The notes under the pieces were generated by a model that did no database searches, was not told the DNA's origin, and saw only the letters and a program-made list of their open reading frames with translations. From positions 248,001 to 312,000 of the forward strand of contig OX638134.1 of the NCBI GenBank assembly GCA_951804985.1: 64,000 bases of DNA, written 5' to 3'. Of the stretch, positions 11,289-22,428 are shown one piece after another. The position numbers and the translations under genes were made by a program. Every line of letters begins with the position of its first letter. Position 1 is the stretch's first letter. The DNA comes from Dryomyza anilis. Its lineage: Eukaryota > Arthropoda > Insecta > Diptera > Dryomyzidae.

Positions 11289-12735
11289 TTTTTCCGGAAC
11301 CTACCTATCGAATTATACGAAATTTACAGTGAAAAATTATGCATTAAATAATGTTAATAAAATGCGCATCCTTTCGACCTTCTAGGACGCTCCGTTTAGG
11401 AGTTAAGGCCAATTATAGAAAATTTTTAAAAATCGATTTTCACAACCTTATTGCATGTTTATAAAATGCGCCTACTTTTGACCCTCTAGGACGCTCCGTT
11501 TAGGAGTTACGGTCAATTTAAGAAAATGTTTAAAAATCAATTTTCAAAACCTTATTTTTCCGGAACCCACCGATCGAATTATACGAAATTTACAGAAAAA
11601 TTATGCAGTAAATGTTTACAAAATGAGCCTACTTTCGACTCTCTATGACGCTCCGTTTAGGAGTTACGGTCAATTAAAGAAAATTTTTAAAAATCGATTT
11701 TCAAAACCTTATTTTTCCGGAACCCACCGATCGAATTATACGAAATTTACAGTGAAAAATTATGCATTAAATGTTTATAAAATGCGCCTAGTTTCGACCC
11801 TCTATGACGCTCCGTTTAGGAATTACGGCCAATTAAACACCGATCGAATTATACGAAATTTACAGTGAAAAATTATTCATTAAATGTTTAAAAAATGCGC
11901 CTATTTTTGACCCATTAAATTTACAGTGAAAAATTATGCATTCAATTTTTATAAAATGTGGCACTTTCGACCTTCTAGGACGCTCCGTTTAGGAGTTACG
12001 GCCAATTAAAAAAAAATTTTAAAAATTGATTTTCAAAATCTTATTTTTCCGGAACCCACCGATCGAATTATACGAAATTTACAGTGAAAAATTATGCATT
12101 AAATGTTTATAAAATGCGCCTACTTTCGACCCTCTAGGACGCTCCGGAGTTACGGCCAATTAAAGAAAATTTTTGAAAATTGATTTTCAAAATCTTATTT
12201 TTCCGAAACCCGCCGATCGAATTATATGAAATTTACAGTGAAAAATTAAGCAGTAAATGTTTATAAAATGCGCCTACTTTTGACCCTCTAGGACGTTCCG
12301 TTTAGGAGTTACGGCCAATTAAAGAAAATTTTTAAAAATCGATTTTCAAAACCTTATTTTTCCGGAACCCACCGATCGAATTATACGAAATTTACAGTGA
12401 AAAATTATGCATTAAATGTTTATAAAATGCGCCTATTTTTGACCCATTAAATTTACAGTGAAAAATTATGCATTAAATGTTTACAAAATGAGCCTACTTT
12501 GACCCTCTAGGACGCTCCGTTTAGGAGTTACGGCCAATTTGACCCTCTAGGACGCTTCGTTTAGGAGTTACTGTCAATTAAAGAAAATTTTTAAAAATCA
12601 AATTTCAAAACCTTATTTTTCTGGAACCCACCGATCGAATTATATGAAATTTACAGTGAAAAATTATGCATTAAATGTCTATAAAATGCGTTTGGCCCTC
12701 TAGGACGCTCTGTTACGGCCAATTAAAGAACATTT
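11289..12735 (+). repeat. ~157-bp satellite-like tandem array
   Basis: Repeats of a unit that reads in order TTTTTCCGGAACCCACCGAT, TTTACAGTGAAAAATTATGC, GACCCTCTAGGACGCTCCGT, GGAGTTACGGCCAATTAA and AATCGATTTTCAAAACC. Full units start at about 11,560, 11,717, 12,049, 12,203 and 12,362 (154-159 bp). Others are truncated (about 11,838, 12,440 and 12,540). About nine units are present. The frame 11,623-11,868 is a by-product. Confidence 0.95.
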
Positions 12736-12832
12736 TTAAATTAAATTTTTCACTGTAAATTAAAATTTTCTCTAAATATTATTTTTTTCATTAAAAATTC
12801 AATTTTTCACTAAAGTTTAAATTTTTCACTTA
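12736..12832 (+). repeat. Minisatellite remnant right of the satellite
   Basis: Four or five units of the TTTTTCACTAAAAATT family. One unit reads TTTTTCACTGTAAATT, intermediate between the minisatellite and the TTTACAGTGAAAAATT segment of the satellite (read on the other strand). Confidence 0.85.
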
Positions 12833-13197
12833 ATTCGAAAATATGTTATGGCATGAAATACTGTTGTAGATTTCGTTGCAACTTTTGTATATATCGAAAA
12901 TTTTCGCATACATATTTCCGATAATAATTACTATGCTTTATTATAATATTTAAAACGTGCAATTTGCATTTGTGCTACAACCAACGTTTAACCTTATTAA
13001 CTGACCTGATCAACAGAACGCAAACGTGCGCATCTTTATGCTGCACATTCATAGATCTCTCACTCAAGTCGATCGCGAGTCGATTTTAACTCGATGGCGA
13101 AACTGTTGCGCATGCGCAGCAATAACTCAATAGAGTTGAAAAGTGCGCACCCGATCCTCGAACGAAGTGCAGATCAATCAAATATAGGAGGAATGAC
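12833..13197. other. Unique intergenic DNA
   Basis: Moderately GC-rich from 13,000 with GTTGCGCATGCGCAGC at 13,103-13,120. No gene seen. Confidence 0.35.
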
Positions 13198-13199
13198 TA

Positions 13200-13448
13200 C
13201 ACAGAAAAAACAAAATACTGTATTTAAGTACGAAAAAGACTTAGAATAGCACCATCCCAAATTCGACTAACATTAAGTCCGCAAAGACTTATATTAAGTA
13301 CGTACGGACTTAATATAAGTCTGTGCGGACTTAACTTAAGCCTGTGCGGACTTAACTTAAGTCTGTGCGGACTTAATATTAGTCGAATTTGGGATGGTGC
13401 TATTCTAAGTCTATTTCATACTTAAATACAGTATTTTTTCTCTCTGTG
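13200..13448. mobile_element. Foldback MITE, 249 bp, TA target duplication
   Basis: The element runs CACAGAAAAAAC...TTTTTTCTCTCTGTG and is flanked by TA at 13,198-13,199 and 13,449-13,450. Its two halves are complementary nearly end to end. The left arm ATACTGTATTTAAGTACG and the block AGAATAGCACCATCCCAAAT both return inverted on the right. The centre holds four tandem ~20-bp units of the GTCTGTGCGGACTTAACTTA type. The TA duplication and ends suggest mobilisation by a Tc1/mariner-type transposase (inference). Confidence 0.9.
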
Positions 13449-13450
13449 TA

Positions 13451-14320
13451 CGACTGGTTTTTTATTTTTTTTTTTCAGCAAATTAGTTCCCGCATAGTTT
13501 GTTGTTTTTGTTGTTGATAAGCTTGAATACCGCTCCAATGTTGTTGCTGTAAATTATTATTGATCCTCATCGCATGAACTGTGACATTAATGCGACGACT
13601 AACTATGAAATCGTTAGATTTTATTTTTCTTTTTTCATATTTTGTTTATTGTTACCGCAGCAAATTAGTTTTGCATGAATTTGGTTGTAAAATTGAAAAT
13701 TCAATAGTAAAACTAGCCGGCCACAAACAAAGCTCACAGGTCACACTCAAAATCTACCGAACGACCGATCGCATCGCGTTGCAACTCACACGAGCAATAT
13801 CACCAAATGCTGCACACACCATGTGCGCGATCTTGTGTCCCTGTAATCAGGCAAAACGAATCGTTGATATTTTTCACGGCCTATGTCCGTGTATCGGCGC
13901 TGATCAGTGATCACATTGATTATGTTCGTGCGATAGATCGTACCAACGAATGAACCAACGATCGCGCTTAACTTTTTACCTTTTTAACTTTAACTTTAAC
14001 TTTACCTTTAACTTTGACTTTGACCGCAGCCTCATCTCATCTTATTATTAGTCGCGTTAGTTGCACTCAATTGTGCGACTAGTTGCACTCCGAATCGTAC
14101 CGAACCAATCCGATCGCTACGTTTTTGAACTTTCTGAAAGCTGATCTTGCACAGATCAGAACATGATCACATTAAGCAACATGGGTGAGAAAATTGTGAG
14201 GCGCAACAAGTGTAGAAAATTGATCAATTGTTGAAAACGTCATCGATGCAGTAACAGCATTATTTTGAGTCAAACATTTTAAAGCGGGGTGTGGGGAAAA
14301 TATATACAAAACCTTCTCTG
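13451..14320. other. Unique DNA with an (AACTTT)n stretch
   Basis: A short hexanucleotide run (AACTTT with variants) lies at 13,975-14,025. The frame 13,581-13,910 (109 codons) has mixed composition but no domain I recognise and no splice context, so it is not called. CAGCAAATTAGTT occurs twice (13,477 and 13,659), a small local duplication. Confidence 0.35.
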
Positions 14321-15900
14321 TGATTATGAAGTTGATTTGTAGCTTTGATTAGCGTAGGTCAAAACTAATGAGCGGCACGATGTTGCGATGAGCTATGTGA
14401 GAGAGTAATGTGAAAATGAACACGAAAATGAACTAAATTTTGAATTGAGGTCAATAAAATTCAAACTTATTTCGGAATTCTATTTTTATTTAAATTTCTT
14501 AATATGAAATAATTATTTTGAGAATATTTGTATATTCTTATGATTCAAACTAATTGTTTTCAAAAATTTAGATTGTTAGTCTCGTTCGCTAATAAAGTAA
14601 TTTGATAATTAAGTATTCAATATGGACTTTTAATTATAACATTCGTTTGCAGCAATATATTATAACTGAAATCATAAATTTAAAGTACATACCGTCACTG
14701 ACGCTATTTTTTGTCATTATTTTATTTAGTTTTTCAAATTTTTATTATTTGCAAGAAAAAGGTTTGGCAAATTATTTTTAAATAATTATGCATTGAAAAT
14801 AAACAATAAATGTCCTTACACCACTATTTTATATTGTACCTGTAAAAAATTATGGCAACAAAACGAAAAAATTCGGCCTTTTGTTCAAAAAAAAAAAACT
14901 TTTTTTTTTATTATATTTTTGCAAATATTTTTTTCCGTATTTTAAGCATAAAAAATTATTTGCAGATAATATAATTAAATAAATAATTTATTTTTAATTA
15001 AAAGTTTTAATATTTAAAAAAAAGCTTTCTTTTTATTATTTCTTTTTATTTGATTTCTAATTTCTAATTAAAATTTTTAATTTTTTTTTTGTTTATTTTT
15101 TTTCGATTATAAAATGTTTGTTCGAACAATTTGCTGATAGCAATAATTTATCAGTTATTATATTATAATATATGTGATTCCTGACAACAAAAAAAACTAC
15201 TATTTCGTAGAACCATAAATCTATTTTTAAAGAAAATTTTCAAAAAATTGAATGGTTCTAGAAAACATAATTTATTGTGTGCAATTCGAATGAATGCTCA
15301 TTTCTCTGACGATCACTATTTAAAATTTATAAACCATTCCACGTTTTTTTGTGTTACCATTAAAACAATAAAAAGTGGCCTAATATGTATTTTATTTAAA
15401 CCACAATCTTTAGCATAATTTGACAATAATACCATGTTTTCAAAGCAACCAAACTGCGAAGGCAAAAAAATAGAAATAAAAAAAAAATATAGACAAGAAA
15501 TTTAATTACATTATGCGAACAAGAGACACCCGCAGCGGGTGTTCGCATCGACCATGCTCTGCATTAAATATCAGTTTTCAAAACTATTTATATTTTTTAC
15601 GATCGAAAATTGCCGCTAATAAAACCATAAAACCGTGTAATAAAATGATATAAAAATCGAGCATGGATTTACATAAACTACATTGATTTAGTTTTATTTC
15701 CCAAAAAACACAAAAATAACACATAAAAAAATGTTCAACGACATCCACGATTTGCATAAAATCATTTATTTGAACGATAATCAAATAAAATAGTAGTTGA
15801 ATTAAATAAAAATATATTTAAATTGCTGCGAGTTCATTAAGATGCTCGTTCACATAATCAATTCAATTATGTAACTGCTGCGCTTAACGAGCTACTGAAA
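14321..15900. other. AT-rich spacer
   Basis: Long A and T runs (for example 14,885-14,910 and 15,080-15,110). A short quasi-palindrome at 15,514-15,547 is described in the findings. No gene is seen; the frame 15,584-15,784 is not supported. Confidence 0.4.
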
Positions 15901-16330
15901 TTTGAGCTCGAACTAATTGTCATAAGTTTGGTGCTGATTTCTTTGAACCCCGTCTGATTGTTTGTTGTTGTTGTTGTTGCTAATCTTGTTGTTGCTGGTT
16001 CAAATGCCAGCTAAACGCATCGTTACTACGCGGGTTCTTGTACCAATTACATGTAAATGTTGCTGGCGGATTTGCTGCTGCTGTTGCAGGATGCGGTTTT
16101 CGCAGTTGCTGTTGCTGGTGGTGAAGGTGCTGGCGATGTTGCTGCTGCTGGCAATGTTGACTGTAGTGTGAGACATGCTTAAATTGCTGCTGTGACAACA
16201 ATAACTAAAAACACGAAGAAAAGGAAGACGCAACAGTCTCGCACAGAACCAACACTCATTACATTAAATGAGTATCAATGCGAATGTTCAGCCATGTTCG
16301 ATGATTGGGTGGCGACGACGAGAGGAATTC
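15901..16330. other. Triplet-rich island (GTTGTTGTTGCTG)
   Basis: GTTGTTGTTGTTGCT and GCTGCTGCTG tracts produce overlapping Leu-rich and Gln/His-rich frames on both strands (15,962-16,171 plus; 15,980-16,233 minus). None resembles a known protein. Confidence 0.35.
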
Positions 16331-16920
16331 AGCGGTGAACAGTGGATAAAAAACTATTAAAAAAAATGATTTATTAAATAAATTCCATATTTATGACAAT
16401 ATTTAATATTCAAAAATTAACTTCCAATAGAAATCGCATTACAATTTAAATATGATCAAATTTATTTTTGGTATTCCCGAATTTGAATTTTTCAAATGAA
16501 ATAAACCTATTTCAGTGGAATTTAATATCTACTAATTGTTAGGTATGAATTCAATTAAATTTTTATAGTCAATGCTTGAATTTCGATTGAAAGTGAATTT
16601 CAGAACATGCCCGATAATATTCTCTATTGGTCATGCTCTCAATTAAGTCGAACCTGTTCCGGAATTTCATTTTCATTAAAAATAAACTTATTTCAATCGA
16701 AATCAATAAGTATATATATTTTTATTTTCAAAAAAAAAAAAAGGTTTTTTTAATTTTCTAATATTTTTTGTTTTCGAAAAAATATTGCCAAAAAAAAAAA
16801 TTATAAATTTTTTAATGAAATAATTTTGAAGTTATTTTGTTCCACTGTAGCCTACATCAGCTTAAGACGCTGTGACTGCTTATTACCCCCAATAAGACAA
16901 ATCCTAATTATCCAATAAAT
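16331..16920. other. AT-rich spacer with diffuse AATTTCAATTGAAAT repeats
   Basis: Loosely repeated AAATTCAATTTGAAT-like words, similar to those at 31.15-31.46 and 45.04-45.25 kb, with poly-A runs at 16,727-16,742 and 16,790-16,800. No gene. Confidence 0.35.
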
Positions 16921-17370
16921 AAAGTTTTGCATGCATCAAGTGGATGCGTTGCCACATTTTCACGATGTGTACGACTTAAACGACGCATCGTCGAAGCAGT
17001 TGATAAAAATCTCTATTTTCGCCAAGGCACAGCAGAGGCACGTTGCAACCATGCTGTTGCTGTTATTTTTCTTGTTGCTGTTGTCGTTGTAGTGTTTGTT
17101 GCTGTTGCAACTATAAAAATAATAAAACCGCATAGCGAACGATTGCATGACTCGGAATTGATGCGAGGCGTTGTGCCAGGTCCTCACTCGCGAATTCGTT
17201 CGTAATTGTTTCTTGTTAATTTCCCATCGAGGAAAGATGTCAATTTACCGTATGAATGAGGACCAAGCGAACGACTATGCTGATGACTGTGACTGTGGTG
17301 ACGAAGAAGACGCGGAGTTTTGACGCAAGTGCGTGCGTCGCGGAAGTCCTAGATTCCAGAGCCCAGTAGA
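16921..17370. other. Higher-GC triplet-rich island
   Basis: Contains GCTGTTGCTGTTATTTTTCT and neighbouring GTTGCTG tracts (17,050-17,110). Short frames on both strands (16,927-17,205 plus, 16,960-17,187 minus) are shadows of the triplets. Confidence 0.35.
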
Positions 17371-17379
17371 GAAATCAGT

Positions 17380-17645
17380 TTTTTAATTAAAATTTAAATT
17401 TTCACTAATTATCAAATTGTTCACTAAAAATTAAATTTTTAACTAAAAATTTAATTTTTCACTGAAATCTCAATTTCAGTCAAAACTCCATTTCTAAGAA
17501 AACATTTATTAGTTCACTAAAAATTACATTTTGCACTATAAATTCAATTTTTCACTAAAAATTCAATTATTCACTTTAAATTCAATTTTTTTTTTTACTC
17601 AAAATAGAATTTATCTCTAAAAAGTTAATTTTTCCAAATAGAACT
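17380..17645 (+). repeat. Minisatellite, TTTTTCACTAAAAATT family
   Basis: About 12 diverged units, same orientation as at 2.0 and 10.9 kb. Confidence 0.88.
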
Positions 17646-18290
17646 GCAAAATTTTTCCAACTAGGTTGATAGCATAAACATGGAATGGAACGTGTTTGCA
17701 ACATCATAAGCTTGGCAAATACATGCGGCAGAAAATTAGGTTCGTGCCAACGTTTAAAAATTCATAAGGAAACTTTTGCATTCTACATCCTCCTCCTCCG
17801 CTGTGAATATTTGTTCATATTTGGAGTTTGTTCTTTTTTGCTGCTGATCTTTTTGACTATTAATACAATCAGTTGATATAATGCGATGTTATGATGTGAT
17901 TTGACCAGACCAAACCATCATAAGTCTGCATTGGTATCTGTATAATTCGTGGAATTCGAGTTTTTTCTCCAGTTGCGTTGCAGCGTATCGCAACTCTGTG
18001 TGCGTTGACATCGGCTCAGCTCGATTGTCATAAAATGATAAAAATTATTGCAAATTGCTCGATATTTTGACATTTAACGCTCGTTGTAGCTTGTTGTAAA
18101 AACTGGCGGGCGTACACAATTTGTTGCATTTAGTTCAATTGACGGTGACTGGCAACAACTTTGAGAATTTAATTATGTAGAAATATTTGTCCCCCCTCCC
18201 GAAACTGTAGAGGTTTTTAAGCGTTGTCTAAACATACGTTAATGGGTAGTTAAATTAGTTGTATGTGTTTATAATGAAAATAAAAAATTG
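17646..18290. other. Unique intergenic DNA
   Basis: Mixed composition. The frame 17,685-17,876 (63 codons) is not recognisable. Nothing else supported. Confidence 0.3.
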
Positions 18291-18309
18291 CATTATTATG
18301 ACCCACACT

Positions 18310-19085
18310 TGAGAGTTCTACTTAAGTTGCAGATGAGTTGCAAATAGGTTGCAAATGAGAAAGTTATGAGTTAAACTAATGTTGTATGTGAGTTTTATGT
18401 AAATTTCGTATGAGTTTAGAATGATTACTACTGGTTGCTTATGAGCTGCATTCGAGTTGCTTATGAGATACATAACAATTGTACATGAGCAGTTTCACAA
18501 GAGTTGCACAAGAGTTGCATGTGAGTGGCACGTGAATTGCACATTAGTTGCAGATTAGTTACACATAAGTTGCTGATGAGTTGCACATGAGTTACAAAGG
18601 AGTTATACAAGAGTTGCACATGAGTTGCACATGAGTTGCACATGAGTTGCACATGAGTTGCACAAGAATTGCACAAGAGTTGCACAAGAGTTGCACAGTT
18701 TCACAAGAGTTGCACAAGAGTTGAATATGAGTAGCACGTGAGTTGCACATTAGTTGCAGATTAGTTACACATAAGTTGCTGTTGAGTTGCACATGAGTTA
18801 CAAAAGAGTTATACAAGAGTTGCACAAGAGTTGCACAAGAGTTACACAAGATTTGCACAATTTCACAAGAGTTGCATATGAGTGGCACGTCAGTTGCACA
18901 TTAGTTGCAGATTAGTTACACATAAGTTGCTGTTGAGTTGCACATGAGTTACAAAAGAGTTATACAAGAGTTGCACAAGAGTTGCACAAGAGTTGCACAA
19001 GAGTTACACAAGATTTGCACAAGAGTTGCATGTGAGTGGCACTTGAGTTGCATATTAGTTACAGATTAGTTACACAAAAGTTAAT
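18310..19085 (+). repeat. 11-bp array (AGTTGCACAAG) with higher-order units
   Basis: The basic unit is AGTTGCACAAG/AGTTGCACATG. Above it lies a higher-order repeat marked by GTTGCATATGAGTGGCACGT, then CACATTAGTTGCAGATTAG, then ACATAAGTTGCTGTTGAG. Copies start near 18,514, 18,720, 18,871 and 19,025, a spacing of 206, 151 and 154 bp. The minus-strand frames (18,461-18,888, Cys-Asn-Ser repeats) arise from the repeat. A mirror array of the same sequence lies at 20,500-21,005. Confidence 0.95.
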
Positions 19086-20490
19086 ATAATTAGTGGCCGA
19101 AATATGGAATATTGTATTTTAAAAGAACTTTAAGAGATTAATATTTATTGTTGTTAAATATTTTTGTTTGTAAAACTGTATTAAAATAGATGAACCTCAT
19201 ATATAAAACCCAACATTACTTGATCTACCAAAAACCTTTCTTTGTTAGTTAATCATTTAACGAAACGACTTCTGATTAATTCGTTTTCAAATTGAGCTAA
19301 AAACAACAAGATTTTCCCATACGTTTGACTGCCTTGAAAAACTCGTAAAATTAATCATAACAGTGCGAAAACGAATCAAAGCAATCAAAGAAACGAAAAT
19401 CTACTACAACAGGCACTTTAGGAAGCACATAAAAAATAGTAAAAACAACATAGACCTGTACATAAAAAGGTGTTTAATTACCAACAAATAAACAAAACGA
19501 ATTCGATTAATTTATCTTTAGCAATTTATAATGTTCCACAACCGTTATGGCCAATAGACCAACAGATACAAACTTGGCAATATATGTTACCAAAAACAAA
19601 ATAAAACCGAAAAATAGCAAAAACGTAACGAATCGATATCAAGTGAAATTGTAGCTAAATTGTGCCAGTCGCGGCGCTAGCCAGCCTCAAGCACTTTAAA
19701 AGATATGAGACGAAATTATAAAACAAAAAATTACAAAAAATCTTCATTTTAAAAATCCCAGCTAGTCAAGTATCGGACTTTGCCTGGCTAGAGACAAACA
19801 CAATAATCAACCTTTAAAAGGTTCGCAGTAATTTATCAAAACACTTTTAGTGAGCAACATGAATACCTTACCTACCTACCAGCCAACCTAACCTAATACA
19901 GCTGGCGTTACCACTCGCACATGGTTATGGAAATTCAGCTCGATATGTAAATCGAAATGTCGAAGAAATCAAAACGCATTGGAGGCAATAAATTTATTTT
20001 ATATATGTGATCTACTCTGTGAGACCATAGAGCGTCGTCGTCGTGTACACATTATGGTATATCATTCACAAGTGGTCGGTGCTATTTGAATATCTGCCAA
20101 ATGCCCAATGTCGATTTGGCGTTCAATAAACTTTTCACATAGGCAAAAATGTTTATATTTCAGCTAAACATAATAGTAGCCTCCAGTGTGAATATATTTA
20201 AAAACAATTTTGTTTTAAATGAGTCATTTATGAAATACATATTTTTAAAAAGAGCCAATCAACATTTTTGAATATTTTGGAAATTTGGTAATAATATAAA
20301 ACGTTTGATTAAATTTATTAATGATTAGTTTTACTTTTAAAGTAAATATTATAAATTATATAAATATATTAATATTACGTACGAATTCAGATATATTACA
20401 AGAATTTCAAGAACAAATTTTGTCTTTTGTTCTAAAGTAATATATTTTTTATGTAACCCTAATACAACTCTTAATCAACATATATAGTAT
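19086..20490. other. Spacer between the two 11-bp arrays
   Basis: 1.4 kb of A-rich, mostly single-copy DNA. It contains ACCTTACCTACCTACC and AACCTAACCTAAT near 19,865-19,900 (TAGGTAG on the minus strand is a Zelda-type heptamer). No open frame of note. Confidence 0.4.
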
Positions 20491-20499
20491 TTACGTGAA

Positions 20500-21005
20500 A
20501 CTTTTGTAACTTTTGGGCAACTCTTGTACAACTCTTGTGTAACTTGTGTGCAACTAATGTGAAACTCATGTGCAATTCGTGTGTCAATTCAAATGAAACC
20601 TATTTGCAATTCATGTACCACTCATATGCAACTTATGTACAACTCATACGCAACTCAACTGCAACATGTCTTCAATTCACTCAGGTGTAATTCATGAGAA
20701 ATTTGGATGTCTTGTGTAACGTATGTATGCAACTTATGTGCAACTCACGTGCAACTTATATGAAACTCATGTGCAACTTATGTGCAACTCATGTGAAACT
20801 AATTCGGAACATTTGTGCTTCATATGTGGAACTCATATAAAACTTAGTTGTAACTCATGTACAAGTCATGTGCAACTCTTGTGCAACTTGTGTGCAACGT
20901 TTGTAAACCTTATTCGGAACTATTAAGCATTTCTTACACAATACATGCACATTTAATGTACAACTTATATGTAACTCATATGCTACTTATATGCAACTCA
21001 TGTAA
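20500..21005 (-). repeat. 11-bp array in inverse orientation (CAACTCATGTG)
   Basis: Units such as CAACTCATGTG and CAACTTATGTG are the reverse complement of the AGTTGCACATG-type units at 18.3-19.1 kb with drift. The array is more diverged and lacks the clear higher-order unit. The frame 20,723-20,926 is a by-product. Confidence 0.9.
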
Positions 21006-22000
21006 AAATATTTTTCAGTATACGCATATTTGATTTGTGAGGCTTATTAGTTAAAATTTTTAATAATACAAGTAAATATAGCTCGGATAAAATTAACATA
21101 ACAAAAAGCGCTATTAATGGTCCTTAATCATGCTCTTTTGTTACAGTGTAACACTTGATATCGCCACAAACATGCGCATGATTACATGCTCTATGACACT
21201 GTTCAAACTCACTCACTCAGTCATATCGTTGCCGAGAGGTTGTTCGTTCATTCGAACTCTCAGTTGGGGCGCTTGAACATCGATCGATCCAGCGTCGTCA
21301 TTATACTGATCAACTGTGCGATCGTTGAACGGTACGATACGATTCGACCAAACGTTTCGGCCATTTGTCTCTCTCATTCTACCTCAATCTATCAGTTTCT
21401 TTCTGTCTGTCCGTCCGTCTGTGTGATAGGTCATGCATGTGCGATCAAACTCATCAGTCATATGTTTGTCCGTCCATTCTGATAGTTTATAATGGATGTA
21501 TAGCCATATAGCAGAAACTCTTGTATCATCGAAGTTCCCTCGTGAAATACGATTTATCATTTGATTTGTTTAATAATTGTTAACAAGAAAAGTCTATTTA
21601 AGTCATGTTTGTTGCGGTTTGATTCGTGCGTTTAATTGGTTCACATGTTCACGAAATTTGTTTAATTGAAAAAATTACTTTCGTTACAAGTTTTTTGTGT
21701 TTTTTTATATATATATTTTGGGTATTATATTTTTTGGTAGGCAGATAAATTTCACTTAAATTATGAAAAACAATTAGTTGTGGCGAGAATATGTGAACAT
21801 TTTGTATTAGTCAAGCTTAAGCATGTATTTGGTGCGATGGTGTTTTATGGGTCGAATCGGGGTCAAGAGGTACGTTGGAAAGATTTTAATTTCAATATGA
21901 GTTGTCATGGGAATTTCACGAGATTGCAAAACTAATAAAAATATATTGAAGTAGGTGGGGTATAATATAATTTATAAATTGAATTTGAAATTGAAAAAAT
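21006..22000. other. Unique intergenic DNA
   Basis: 21,170-21,480 has higher GC with GATCGATCC and CCGTCCGTCTGTGTG motifs. The frame 21,186-21,482 (98 codons) has no recognisable domain. 21,500-22,000 is AT-rich with nothing identified. Confidence 0.35.
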
Positions 22001-22029
22001 GATTTAGGATGTTAATTTGTCAGATGGGA

Positions 22030-22428
22030 ATATAAATGGAAATAGGCAGACAAAACTCTTCAATGTTATGAATTGGAATATTAATATGATGAATTTATTC
22101 ACCAACCACCATTTTTGAATGCCTGAAATATGACAAAAAATGAACATTATAGTAAATATTTTGATTGAGATTTGGTTTGATAAACAAAATTCTTCAAAAT
22201 GATGTATATATATTTTCCGTCATATGTATTTGTTCATTAATTTGATGAAACGAATACTTCGCATAAACTTCCTTACGTTTAAAAAAAACACTTTTTCAGG
22301 CATTTACCAAATTCAGTATGAATTCATAAAATTCATGTTTTGTAGTCCTCAATATTATGAATTGTTCTTCAATACAACAAACTTTGAAGAAAGAATTTCT
22401 TCAATATGATGACGATTTTTTTTCTATA
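22030..22428 (-). mobile_element. Decayed MITE copy, CACAGA-end family
   Basis: On the minus strand it carries the family blocks GAACAATTCATAATATTGAG, CGAAGTATTCGTTTCATC and GGTTGGTGAATAAATTCATC. Its A-rich 5' end lies at about 22,410-22,428. The boundaries are decayed. Confidence 0.6.

Noticed and set aside
13581..13910. 109-codon frame with mixed composition
   Set aside because: No recognisable domain and no start or splice context; length is within chance expectation in a 64-kb window.
18310..21005. Regularly spaced short repeats considered as a CRISPR-like array
   Set aside because: Units are contiguous 11-mers with no unique spacers, and the host is a eukaryote.
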